DNA of 64,000 nt from Polytrichum commune (Eukaryota; Streptophyta; Polytrichopsida; Polytrichales; Polytrichaceae). Under the pieces are notes generated by a model that saw only the letters and a list, made by a program, of their open reading frames with translations, did no database searches and was not told where the DNA came from. The stretch spans positions 50,401,169-50,465,168 of the forward strand of contig OX485806.1 in NCBI GenBank assembly GCA_950295325.1. Reading direction: 5' to 3'. The translations under genes were made by a program, and so were the position numbers. Below are positions 21,815 through 33,569 of this stretch, piece by piece. Positions within the stretch are counted from its first letter, which is position 1; the number at the start of each line of letters is the position of its first letter.

Positions 21815-22786
21815 TGTCGCGCACCTCTCCATGAGGAGTGCCCGAAACACCATGGGCACAAGGGGGACCCCGGAGTGACACCCGGGACTTGTGGCGCCGT
21901 TGGTGAGAGGGCCCAAGTGATCCTAGTGTGGGTGAGGGCCCCGGGCGTTGGGAACGCCTCCCACCCACGAAGACTAGGAGGCACAAGGGTAAGGCCATGA
22001 GTTATGCGTAGCTCATGGCGTGGTGATTCTAGAAAGCTCAAGAACACCTCAATCGGAGGTGTGAGCTAGGAGTTATGGCCATTTGAGTGGGGCGCTGTCC
22101 CGGGACAGCGCCCTGGTACAGCAGTGCCTAGGAGTGATTCCCGGGACTGCCAAGGTTCAAACAGGCATAACGTCCTCATGACTTGCCCGAATGGGGCAAG
22201 TGAGGAGTCCATCGGCATTTACGTGAAGCGTAGATGAAGATGGAGTGGTTGGTTGCTGGAATCAGACATCATACAAGGAAGTTATGATGGTCTGAAGCTG
22301 CTGGGGGCTTCTAGGCCCAGCGGCTAAGGGAAAATGTCCACTTGGCCCCAACTCTTGGTAGAGAGACAAGAGGTTGGTTGACGGTGGGGTAGGGGCCCCG
22401 CGTAGAGTCCTAGAGGCTTATATGGGTGAGGTGGTGTGGCCTCACCCACCCGAGGCCGAACGGCAAGGCCTCCATGGGCTTTGGCCTATTGTGAGGCCAT
22501 AGTTGCCTAGTATGCTTCGGGTTGTTGTAGTGTTGCTCCGGCAATGCGATGATCAACATAGGATTGGACTTCCATGGATGGAAGTCCACATTGGGGAAAT
22601 GGGTTACCGATTAAGGGGTGAGTCCCGAAAGCAAAGTAGGAGGGTTGGTTCCCTCCTATGAACTATTGGTCCGGGGTAAGAGGAGCTATCCATTAGCATG
22701 GTGGAATGCGAATGGTTAGCGCTCGTAACCTTTGCTAGAAACGAAAATTGGCAAGATTGTTAAGGGACCTAACAAGGGTTGCGACA
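21815..22786 (+). repeat. Right LTR copy of element C
   Basis: A full 972-bp family-A LTR, TGTCGC to GCGACA, preceded by a polypurine tract. It carries the 24-bp palindrome at 22089-22112 and a TATA-like 'cttatatggg'. It is closely similar to the solo LTR at 757-1731. Confidence 0.85.
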
Positions 22787-24814
22787 GCCTGAGCAGCTAC
22801 CCACGCCCTCCTTGGTGAGCCTTTCCGCGACCATTACACCTATAGCACACAGTCCTAGATGCGAGTTTCCCCGTGGCCCCTCACAATTCCGGCGTCAATT
22901 GGCTTCCGCTTCCCCCTGGATGCACTATAGCGGAGTGATCCGCTGGCCCTCCTCGAATCAACGGCTCGGTGCCTCTCTCCTCAGCAGCCGTCCTCTGATC
23001 ATATTGGAACAGAGGTGCCAGCGGCGCCAATCCTCAACTCCTACTCGCGGGGTACCCCTAACATTGCAACCGTTGGACCACTACTACACCGATGCCCCTC
23101 TCCTATCACCCCCCGTAGGTCGCGGTATCATTCATGAGCCGCACATTCCCTTCTCCCCGTTCACTACCTTGAATGAAGCATTTAGACCTCAAGCCACAGG
23201 ATTGATGCGCTGTGTGATTTACCCATTTTGCGAATTTCCTAATACACTACGTAAGCAAACCTAATACCCCATTCCTATTCAATCTGACTCAACTTGTGAT
23301 GCCCTTCCAGACCTGAACTTAGAATACCAGTCAATCATGTGCGAGGTTGGCACCAGTCGCGGAACCTCGTCTTCGGTTGTACACATGTAGCACTCCCCTA
23401 CTGCAGCCGTTCTTCGATGGGTTGTTGCCATGGTCTTCGCCCTCAACATCCTTTGCTCCTGTGACAACATGTTGCCCCTTGGAGTTGCACATTTAAAAGA
23501 AAACACGCGGTTGCAGCGTGGCCGCTCCTCCCTTCCTAGTGCTGCTCATTGCCACTCGCTGGATCGAGCCTTTCTCACTCCTTCCATCAGACCGCGCTTG
23601 CATTGCAGCACTCACCCAGATCCGGTAATTTTTCCGTCACAACCGCATGACATACCCACGTACCAATGCATTGTCGGAAGAGGAGGCTAGAAGTCTTCAC
23701 TCCAAGACCCCCTGCCGCTCTCCTCGATGTGAAGTCGCTGTAGCATTTCTTGATGCAGCGTTGATATCAACCCAACAACATGTCCCCGTTCGATACATCT
23801 CCCTACCTAATAGCCAACGATCCCTTTGAGTGCCCCTCTCTCCCTTTCTCTTCCCTCTTCGGGGTACAGATCCTGCTAGCCGCACACGTTCATCCTTCTC
23901 ATGCGTGAGGCCTTTCACCACTTTACCATCAACTACATCTCCCCTCGACCATCCGCCTACGGTCCCTGAATGTTTGTGTGCACACTTCTTTTGTGCGGCA
24001 ACACTACCTCTTTGCCTCCATTCTCTCTATTTTGGCAAGGCTTCGCCCCCTCTCTCGAGTTTTCTCTCCTCCTCCACCTTCCTTGTTGCATAATGAGGCT
24101 CCTCTCTCTTGCCTCCCGAGACCCCTCCAAGCTTCCCCCTTTTTTCCCGGGTTGCCCGGCATCTTTCAGGCCGCCCGAGAAGAAAAACGGGTTAAGGCTT
24201 CTCCCTTTGGCCTTCACCCTTTCAAGCTCGACTTCCCCACTCCCTTAGTTGACTTTTCCTCTCACTAGGCTCACACTTATCTACATATCTTTACCCACCA
24301 TTAATTCTCCAAGGTTTCTTGCCCTCCCTAACTCTTATTCACCCCTTAACTTAAGTCAACCAAGATTTTAACTCCTCCCCCTTTTTCTTATCTTTTTGAC
24401 TACTCCCAGAAGCACAATTTGAAGGTTTGAATAATTTTTATGGTTAAATCTTCATGTGGGTATCAATTGTCTGGGTTTCGTTACAAAAAATGGGAATGCT
24501 GCAGAGGTACTTGCGACTATTGTATGAGGCTGGATGTGGGAATTCAAGGGAAGTAAATTTCCATTGTTAAGGTTTTGGTAGCAACTAAAATGCGAGGAGA
24601 GTAGAGGATAGAGGAGGAGAAGAGGACCGTTCCGGAAGTGGACTTGCAACTGAAAGGGGAAAAAAGGAGGAGGCGGATGCGAAGGCCGAAGCGGGACCTT
24701 ACTCAAAGGCGGGGGGGGGGGGGGGAGGAATGTGGCCTTAATTGATGAATTTAGGTTGGATAATTGGAATTAGGTAGTGGTAAGAGGTAGCTAAGGATGT
24801 GCCTTTGGACATTG
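22787..24814. other. Pyrimidine-rich region without a recognised gene
   Basis: Long runs of C and T, with overlapping open frames on both strands and no recognisable domain. A run of 18 G lies near 24,710. I see no gene. It may be the body of a non-autonomous element whose ends are the T1 and T2 sequences. Confidence 0.4.
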
Positions 24815-24996
24815 TAAAAAACTCAAGTGTTTGTGAATGCTTGAAAGGTTAATGAAAAAGTGTTATCCACGCCACTTCTTCCACAATTAATTGGAGTAAT
24901 GAAATTGCATGTGAAAGTGATGAGTTAGGTATGTGATGGATGATTCACCACCCGGACTGGGATGCAATCAAGGGAGGTGGAAGAGTCTTGCTCACA
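24815..24996 (+). mobile_element. LTR-like terminal repeat T2, with primer-binding-like site
   Basis: The sequence ending CTTGCTCACA at 24996 matches T1 in inverted orientation. Four bases later, TGGTGCGTTCGCCGGG at 25001-25016 looks like a tRNA-complementary primer-binding site. That would make T2 the 3' end of a 5' LTR whose internal region runs rightwards. No gag or pol is recognised in the next 4 kb, so it would be a non-autonomous or decayed element. Confidence 0.5.
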
Positions 24997-25368
24997 TAAA
25001 TGGTGCGTTCGCCGGGAGCTCAAAGGGTTGACAATTGTGGGTAGTTGGTGCGGTGAGAGACGATGCGTGGAGAAGGAGGACGTTTTTTCTTGAGGTAAGT
25101 GGCCTCACCTGCAGCTCTGAACTTCCACCTTTGCTGATTAAATCGTTGTCAATTATGAAAATAATAATAATAAAAAATAAATAAATCACCCTTAGGCAAT
25201 TAAGTGTATGTCATGGTTTTACTGTTTACTCCGTGACCACAGTCGACTAGGTGTTATTTTGTCAGTTTTTTTACTGTGGTTAAAATTATATTTTTATTAG
25301 ATGAATTTTTCAACTTTTTACAACTGCAATTTAGTTATTATTTTGGAGCAGCTGCAAGTAGGTGGGGA

Positions 25369-25440
25369 GCTAGAGGGGAGTGTGGATTTGCCCCGACCTT
25401 CTAACACTCGCACAAGGTGTTAGAAGGACCCCCCTCTAGC
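25369..25440. repeat. Two-step hairpin
   Basis: Outer arms GCTAGAGGGG (25369-25378) and CCCCTCTAGC (25431-25440) enclose inner arms CCTTCTAACAC (25397-25407) and GTGTTAGAAGG (25417-25427), with a 9-base loop. Confidence 0.7.
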
Positions 25441-25820
25441 TTTTGTGCTAGGGTCAAGTAAAGGGGCCTAGGGGTGAAAGGTGGAGGCCTTCCCACGGTT
25501 GCTCTAAGAGCAACCAGTGAGCCCCTAGGCTGAAGGGGAGAGGACAAATGCCCGGGTATGGGACAAGGGCGTCCTCTCCTTCCCCCCCGAACTTGACTTA
25601 CCACCAAGGTAAGAGCGGCTAGTCTCTTTAAGGTTACTTTCAATTTTTATTTCTTTTCGTTGTAGAACTTGGTGTAAATCGCATGGAAGGGGTCGAGCGG
25701 AATGAGCGCGGCACAAGGTGAGCATGCTGACCCTCTTGGGATGGCATAAGAAGAGCACACTAATAGGACAACCAGGTAGAAACACTAAAAATCCACTGGG
25801 GTAATTAAAAGTTAGGCCGA

Positions 25821-26056
25821 AGTAACTTAGGTTTTACCTTAGATTAATTTTCTAAGTTTTTACCTTGGGTAAGTAACTTAGGTTCTTACCTTAGGGTAAT
25901 GTTCTAAGCTTTTACTTAGGTAAGTAACTCAAGTTCTTACCTTAGGGTAATTTCTAAGTTTTTACCTTGGGTAAGTAGCCTAGATTCTTACCTTAGGGTG
26001 ATTTTCTAAGTTTTTACCTTAGGTACGTAACTTAGGTTCTTACCTTGGGGTTAAAA
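25821..26056. repeat. Tandem repeat, ~51-bp unit, ~4.5 copies
   Basis: Units begin near 25821, 25871, 25923, 25974 and 26026 with 'agtaacttaggttcttacc', then 'ttagggtaatttctaagttt', then 'ttacctt'. No open frame spans it. Confidence 0.8.
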
Positions 26057-28310
26057 ACTTAGATTTACTGGGATTCTTCAGAAGTTACTACCAATTACTT
26101 AGACAACTTACTTAAGCGAGTAACTTAGGTAGGTGATTAAGAGATGTTAAGGTATGATAAGTTAGAATAGGGGGGGGGCAACAAGGGTTTGGTAGGCAAG
26201 GCGGAGCGCGGCGAGAGTTTCACCAATTCTGTGAAAGATGGCATGTCCCAGGTTAGTGTTGGTCCAAGGGCAGTTTTTTGAATGTAGCAATTGCGGGGGA
26301 AACCACCCTTCATACGAATGTAGACACCCGATAAAATGATTAGGCTGCCACATCCCGTGGCCAATCCGTACCAACATGCTAGAGAAAACCTTAGAGGGGA
26401 GAGGAGACCACACGGAGGGCATCCAAACGAGATCAGGCCGCCAAATTTGTGTTATGAAAAATTTGTATTATTCAACAAAACATTTACAACTGACTTTCAA
26501 TGTCAAGCATGAAAAATTCATGCATACGCGGCAAATGATTATGCATGACATGTTCAAACGATAAAGTATGAACCCTAATTTTTGTCAAAAAAATTGCGCA
26601 CTTAATTGGGATGCATACATAAACAGGTGCGTACTTAAGCGGGAGATAACTTTACATGATTAGGCCGTGTAGCCTGAACCTTCCAATATTTGTGGATGTA
26701 TATGCATCCAATGGGTTGGGTACCTACTTAAATTCGGAGTAGGACATGACAAAGGTGGAGGGGCGCAAAGGAACCAAAGGCATTGGTGAGTATAATTGTA
26801 GTTTCATATCCTCGTTTTCTTTCTTAATATGGTTGCCATTCAACCCACCACTGAAATTTGGAGCCGATTTTCCTTGTCTAAGAGGTTTTGTTTTGTGGGG
26901 AAAATAAGCATGAACCCCTCCACCCCCCCCCCCCCAACTCCAAAACTTAACTTTAATATACCTTGCAAGCATCCCATGATAAACTCTATCATAAGCTGTG
27001 GTTTTTGAAAACGAGTGAACTACATGTATTTTCATGAAACGCATGACCTTAATTAAAAATATGGGCATAGCATTTAATTGAGCGATAGTTGTGCTCAAGA
27101 ACTTAGTGAAGGAGTTGGAGCGAGCTTATTTGCCAATAAAACCCAAGGAAGGGTATTCTACACTGAAGGGCATTTTTGTAGTGGCTCAATTCATTGATGG
27201 ATTGTTGCAAAAATGGATTCTAATTACCATTCCTTAGCATGCCATGCCAACATTAGGACCTAGCAAGAATTCAAGACCTACATTGATGATGGTGGATTGG
27301 GGAGGGCACCGACAAAAAAACTAAAATAATTAGAGGGGAAGATTTGGAAGATGCAAAAAGACAACTTGTAACGCAATCAAATGAAGCAAACAAAAGAATG
27401 CAAGAACATGGATGAGCAGAAAAACAAGAATGACAAGGGCAATTCCTCCACCCAAGCCAAGTGCCAAATTTCCAAGGAACATGAAAGAGGTTGCTCTTTC
27501 GTTACAAAAAACACCTCCCTCCGCAACCAAAAACGTTCTTTTTGAATCACCCGATAGAAACAAGGAAACATTCCATGTAAAACCACCAAATGAAACCCTA
27601 CCATAACAAGCCCTTAGGGAATTAGATGTAGTATTTGGATTGCTAAATAAATATTTTTAAGTGGTTCAACATGTTAGCATGGCACCACTTTGTTGCTGGA
27701 AAGCTTGGTGTTAAAAACAACCTTACAAATGTCTACAAAAGAGGCAAGGGACCAACTGCAAGAAAACTAAAAAAAAAAATTGGAATTTAAAGCAACGGAC
27801 ATGAGTACACAAATGATCGAGCACCTCACCGAGGCTCTCAATAATCCAAAGAAGATAACTGCAAATAAAATCCACGTGTTTGCAGAAGCCCAAGACCAAT
27901 TAAACCGAGCAATCCAAGCCGGGGACATGGAAGAAAAGATTGAGGCATGTGAGCCCAAAATGGTGCCCACATGTGGTGATTAACTCTTCGAAACCAATTT
28001 TAGTTTGACTTTGATGTGTTATGATTATTCACAAAACATAAAAAGAGTGAAGTGTGGTGTGGATTTAAGTTTAGGCATTAAGTGGTGTTGTGTGATTATT
28101 TCAAGGTTTGATTTCGATAGGAGAATGCCTTGATTATGTAAGTAGGGGGTAAGGTGAAGCAAGGTGAGCTCCGCGGGTTAAATGCCCATTTTTGGATCCA
28201 CCTTGTTAGTTTTGGAAGAAGGAAGCTTGGTGGAAGGGGATTAGTCCCTACTTTAGAGGTGAAGGTTAAGGGATTGTGATTGGAGGTGCTAATCCTCTCA
28301 CCCTATCCTC
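26057..28310. other. Intergenic stretch, no recognised gene
   Basis: Short open frames only. The frame 27780-27983 (plus) is Glu/Lys-rich and helical-looking but has no known motif. A run of C lies near 26,925. This could be the eroded interior of the element that begins at T2. Confidence 0.35.
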
Positions 28311-28384
28311 ACCTCTCTCTCCCTCTCTCCCTCTCTCCCTCTTTACTACTTAAGGTGTTTTCTCTCTCATTTTCCTCTCTCTCC
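28311..28384. repeat. CT-rich simple repeat
   Basis: Repeated 'tctctccctctctccctc' on the plus strand, followed by further CT-rich sequence. Confidence 0.85.
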
Positions 28385-28533
28385 ATCAAACGCTCTCAAG
28401 GGAGCAAGCTCTTAGAGCTTGAGACAATGTGTGGGGATTAGGTAGCCTTTTAGTGGAATTAGTGGGTGGGATTAGTTCATTATAGGAATAGATTAGTTTA
28501 TTGATTAAGGCACAAAGAGAAAAGATTGAGTAA

Positions 28534-28705
28534 AAGCCCTTGGACTGGGAGACTTTACTGCTGGGACCGGTTAGATGAAGGCCCCTGGACTGTGAGACTC
28601 TGCTGCTGGACTGCAGCTGGGACCGGTTAGACGAAGGCCCCGAGACTGGGTAGAGACTCTGCTGCTGGACTGCAGCTGGGACCGGTTGGACGAAGGCCCT
28701 GGAAT
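28534..28705. repeat. Tandem repeat, 56-59-bp unit, three copies
   Basis: GGGACCGGTT occurs at 28563, 28619 and 28678. Each copy also has 'GAAGGCCC' and, in two copies, 'CTGCTGCTGGACTGCAGCTG'. Confidence 0.8.
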
Positions 28706-29235
28706 CTGGTTTAATTAGCTGAGGCTGACTGCATTAGACAACCGCAGCCGGGAGCTCGTTTCATTAGCCAAGGCATAGTTTAAGTGGGTGGCATTACCAA
28801 AATAATCATAAACGCATTAGATCATCTTAGATTAGATTAGTTTATAGATAAATGTTAGATTCATTAGGTTAGGCAGTGTCATGTGTGGTGTCACAAGTGA
28901 TTGTGTTCAAATATTGACTATTGAGAAAAATGTTTTTTAACACTTGCACTTTTTTTTGGTCAAAATAAGATCACGTGTGCAACGAATGGAGAATATGGAG
29001 GATCCTGGCAAGGGCAATACAAGGGAAGTAAAGATCAAGGGTGCTAGGGGAATCTCTTTAAGGGCATGCGTGGCCAAGGCCGCGGGTTGGACCCTTGAGA
29101 AATCAAATTCCACCACACGCCAAGAGATTCAAAATAATGTAACAAGTTGAGTTAAGATAAAGTGAGTACCTTGGGCATGAGAGCCACATAGCAATTCACA
29201 TTATGATGTTATGAAGTGAATGTGATTCTCAAAAC

Positions 29236-29281
29236 CATCACCCGGACTAGGACGCTTAAGGGTGGTGGGTTTGGCCTCACA
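29236..29281 (+). repeat. LTR-like terminal motif T3
   Basis: 'ccatcacccggactaggacg' followed by 'cttaagggtggtgg' and ending 'CCTCACA' at 29281. It matches the ends of T1 and T2 over about 45 bp. Further upstream the match is weak. Confidence 0.45.
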
Positions 29282-32200
29282 AGGCACATAAACAACATTT
29301 GGCAATGCTCAATCAAGATGCCAAGCCAATAAAATACTAAATAAAGACTATTAAAAGGAAAAACCACGAGGCTGTAAATAGCAGTTCAATGGCTACATAA
29401 CAAGTGGATGGTTGCGAAGCTCAAATCAAGGAAGGCAAGCTTACCAAATGAAATTGGTAGCAGTCATCGATCTCTGCAAACAATTGAATCTTAAAGGTGG
29501 AAGGCAAGATGGAAGCAAAAAGACACGCGTTGGCCGAGCAGCCAAAATGCGATTGAGAGGCTTCAACGTAGATATGAGGAAACAATAGCAAATTTGGAAG
29601 GATCTTTGATTGAGGCAAAGAGGCTATGGGTGAAATTTATAGCGGAAGGGGTGGCCTCAATAGACTCAATAGAGTTGCAGGGGGAGATTACTACCCTTAG
29701 AACGAGATTTAGCAAATTTGATGAAATCTGTAGTGTTAAGGTTAACCCTCAAAATAGGTTAAATGATTTCAATTATTTGGTCTAGAGTTACTTTAGAACC
29801 AACACTCACTACATCAACCTAAACCATGGAAACAAACAAAAATAACACAACAAAAAACAAGGAAGATGAAAAGGGTTGAATGAAGGACTTGTTTGGTTTC
29901 AAACCCTTTTTGAGGTTTGAAAAGAGATAAGGTGGACGATTCGCATGACCATGATAGGCATGATTGAGTAACAACCAAATTTCAACTCCCAACCAAACCT
30001 CAGTATCTTTGAAGCCCCAAGTTTCAATTCAACCTCAATCCCTCAATTTCTTTCAATTTCCAATTTTATTAATGAATGTCACAAAAACCCTTGAACGCAT
30101 GCCACAACAACTAGAGGGCCTTTAACATTGATACAAAGCTTGAATTGGAGCACCTATGATAGAAACCACGCACAACAACCAAAGCGTTGAAACATACGGA
30201 GCATGTACTCAACTACCACAACAATTGGAGGGTCTTAAACCTTGAAATCACAATCAGTAATCCAACATTTGCAGTACAAACAATGGACAACAACCATAGC
30301 GTCCACAAAAACTACAGTTTGCCACTCAACGTCCACATAAACCTTCAATGTGACAATTAAGGTGAGCCCCAAATCCTAGCTTCAACGATATTGAGTCCAA
30401 ATCACTCATTTTGATTTTCATCCATGTATTTTGGTTTTTCATCCATGTATTTTGGACTTAAGTTGGTGGGTTTATCATCCATTTCACACTTGAGTTGCTA
30501 GGAAGGTTCCAATTTGGACCCCTCTTAATCTATCTTAACTATAATCAACATTAGGTTGTATTTACAGATACAAATACTATCACCTATTAATATTAACCCT
30601 ACCTAACTTATAATTCCCTGTGGATCAAATAATATATGTTTTGTTAAAATTAACATTGTATAAAATATTATGTAATGTGATTTCATGGCATACTATTATT
30701 CTAATTCACCTAGTCTTTTCATATGACACATGTGACCCCACTGAGCAAGTTGGACAAGCTTGCATGATTGTTGAAGGACACAATGATTGTAGGATAAGTT
30801 GCCGAAGGAGGAAAATGGGTTTTTTCTGCCCTTGATATAAGGAAGAACGCCCAACCCTTGAAAACCAATTCGGCCTCACCCTTGCATGTCACAATTCAAC
30901 ATTCAAAGAGAAACCCTACCCTCCCCTCACCCTCGCATAAAACTTAGAAAAAATCCATTTTTGGTCAGGCTATAGCTAGAAGATGTGGCTTACAATGCTC
31001 TTATTTTGTGATGCTCACCCTAACTTTTTCATTGTGGTAGATTATCCTTTGATTCAAGATGGAATCATGGGTTTCTTCAATGATGAGGGTGAGAAATGCA
31101 AAGTCTTTGGATGCCTGGGGCTTCGTGAGGTTCACATATTATATAATAAATTTTCTTCAAAATTGTTCTAAAGAAGCTATGCGCATGGCTATCTTTGAGG
31201 ACATCCTCTTTGAGATGTACCCGAAGGTTCCTAGCTTGTGTGATTTTTTTATAAAAAAATTAATTTAAAAAAAAATTCTATTATCATATCTCCACCCTTA
31301 AGATCTAATGCAGAAGTTTGATCTCCTCTTTGAGATGTACCTATATGAAGCATGCCCAACTTCTAGTAACTAGGTTCGTGCCTACGTCTGGAGGATTGGA
31401 TTATTTGTTCCTAGAGGGATCTCCAGGTAGTGAATTCTTGCTACGCATGCAATTCTTGCTTCACTTTTATTTATGGATTGAAAGCCAACATCAAAGTGGA
31501 CATTGATTTGGAATCCTTTGGATATACATGACTCTTGGATGTGATTCTTTTTGGTGTGGCATTTGTATGAAGTGGAAGAATTGTCTTGGTAACACATCTT
31601 GAAGTTTGTTGCAATACCATCTCTAGTTGATTTTTGGAAATGTGTCTTAGTGTGCAAAACTTTGTGGCTTTGCTTCGGGGTGTACCTAGACATTCAAATT
31701 CAAAGTTAGTATGCATTTTTTTAATGGTATTTTACCTCTTTCTAGGGCAATTGCTTCATGGATTTGAAAAACCAAATAGCATTTGTGCAACAATGTTGAT
31801 TATAAGCATGGTTTTTTAGCTCCTTGATTTGAATGTTGCCTTCTTCATGGTGCATGTAGGGGGTCGTTTTTCTTTGTCCTATCATTATTCATTTATAATT
31901 ATTACTATTATTATTATTATATTTAAAAAATCTCACTTTGGTCGGAGATGGGGTCCTCCATGTGGAAGATTTTGTATGGAATTGTTGGTGGTGTCATGTG
32001 CTGCTCCAAATTGTCTTTAGCTCCCAATTGGACAACTTTGGCCAAAAAAAAGTAATGTAGGGAGATAATGAAGGAATCCTCAACATCAAACCCCCCTCCT
32101 TCAACAATATCAACATGGCTAATGGGTTGGAGATGCAATAACACACCATGCCGATGCATGGCCCCACTTGGACCCGACACATTATGCATATTAAGAGCCC

Positions 32201-33383
32201 CAAATCAAAGCCAACCACCACTACTCTCATGCCCATCCAACACAATATAGTTCATTGAATTCACATATTTCCATGGGCTATACCCATAAATTGCAATAAA
32301 AATCAAACACAAACGATTGAAAAAAACTTTGTAACAACAATCACATGTGGTCCAACATTGTTGATCGAAAATTTCTCTCAACCTTGAATGTGCATCCCAC
32401 TACGCCAACAATGGCCATACACAACGTGACCCCAACAACCATATCCGATGTGTTGATTGAACTTAAACCCGGTGTGCTTGAACCCAGTGTGCATGAACCC
32501 AACATGGATGAGGATGTTGAAAAACATGGCAACTGGTTAAACATGGATGAAATTCAACCACCCGTTTCTCATATATATCCATCCCCCGATGACGTCCCTT
32601 TCCTATGCTATCGATACCAAATCAACAATCCATAGAGACTACACCATCAATTCCCTTTCCACACGGCAAGGGCCCATCCAACATTGTGGCATGTCCAAGT
32701 TTATTGTGAAGTAGACCATTGCATTTGCTAGGTGGTCAAATGATGGACTCCAACTCGGAGGTTACCTTGGCATAACACATTATCCGGCGGACCCCAACAA
32801 TAGCTTGCATGGGCACGCGGCTGGTCAATGCCATCATCGGCATTTGTGCCTTTTCACCCACCCTGGCCCGGCCACCCCTTAACATTTCTTTGATACGGTT
32901 GTTTGTCCACCGACGGATGGAATCATGGATGCTTGGGATCCAAACCAATAGTATCAAATGGGATACCAACTGTTGGTACTCAACCTAGTCGACTTGGGAG
33001 GACGGCAAACAATGGTCAAGAATCCGACTCCCAACTGATGATAATGCGAGCATGTATGATGAAACGGATGTAGGTGAAGTTCCAAGTGATAGTGACTACC
33101 ATGCGCTTCCCCTTAGGATAGCCATGGGGGGGGGGGGGTCACAAAGGACTAGGAATTTGGTACCTCAAGACGACGGCAATGAATCTCCACGAGTTCATAT
33201 TTGTGGGAATGCTGACTATCTCATAGTATGTATTGGGTTAGATTGGATTGGATTTCAAAGTATTTTGGATTGTGTATGAGTTTAATGATAAGTAACATAT
33301 TTCACATGGTTATTCACAATGTATCCACAATATTCCTATGTACAAGTAAGTTTGGACCTAGGTGTTAATGTGAATCGCATGAA
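29282..33383. other. Intergenic stretch, no recognised gene
   Basis: Only short open frames without known domains, such as 29594-29785 (plus), 32345-32635 (plus) and 32736-32969 (minus). A short G-run lies near 33,126. I cannot support a gene here. Confidence 0.4.
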
Positions 33384-33569
33384 CACCAAAGGTTGCCTAA
33401 GGTGCACATACATGGATTGAACCATTGCTAGGTGATTGGTTGTAATCAAACATTAGGCCTACGCGTGACCTTAGTGAATTGACACCAAAGGTTGCCTAAG
33501 GTGCACATACATGAATTGAACCATACCTAGGTGGTTGGTTGTAATCAAACATTAGGCCTACGTGTGACC
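33384..33569. repeat. Two-copy tandem duplication, 99-bp period
   Basis: 'caccaaaggttgcctaaggt' begins at 33384 and again at 33483. Each copy ends 'taggcctacg(c/t)gtgacc'. The copies differ at a few bases. Confidence 0.85.

Larger units (their letters stand above)
18273..22786 (+). mobile_element. Ty3/gypsy retroelement C with near-identical LTR copies
   Basis: LTR copies lie at 18273-18968 (696 bp) and 21815-22786 (972 bp). By eye they are identical over the shared 696 bp. Between them is a plus-strand pol: RNase H region (19005-19500), integrase (19560-20570, with 'MDLIISLPESHGYDAILLMVERFAKLA') and a chromodomain-like tail near 20760-21000. A polypurine tract, GGTGGGGGTGAG, stands at 21803-21814 just before the right LTR. 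The body is broken in several places. The identical LTRs imply a young insertion or recent homogenisation. No 5-bp target duplication is seen. Confidence 0.82.

Noticed and set aside
22779-24268. Several overlapping open frames of 75-160 codons on both strands
   Set aside because: Low-complexity Ser/Pro/Leu-rich translations of a pyrimidine-rich stretch, with no domain or splice pattern.
25821-26056. Interstitial telomere repeat
   Set aside because: The unit is 51 bp and lacks runs of TTTAGGG or CCCTAAA.
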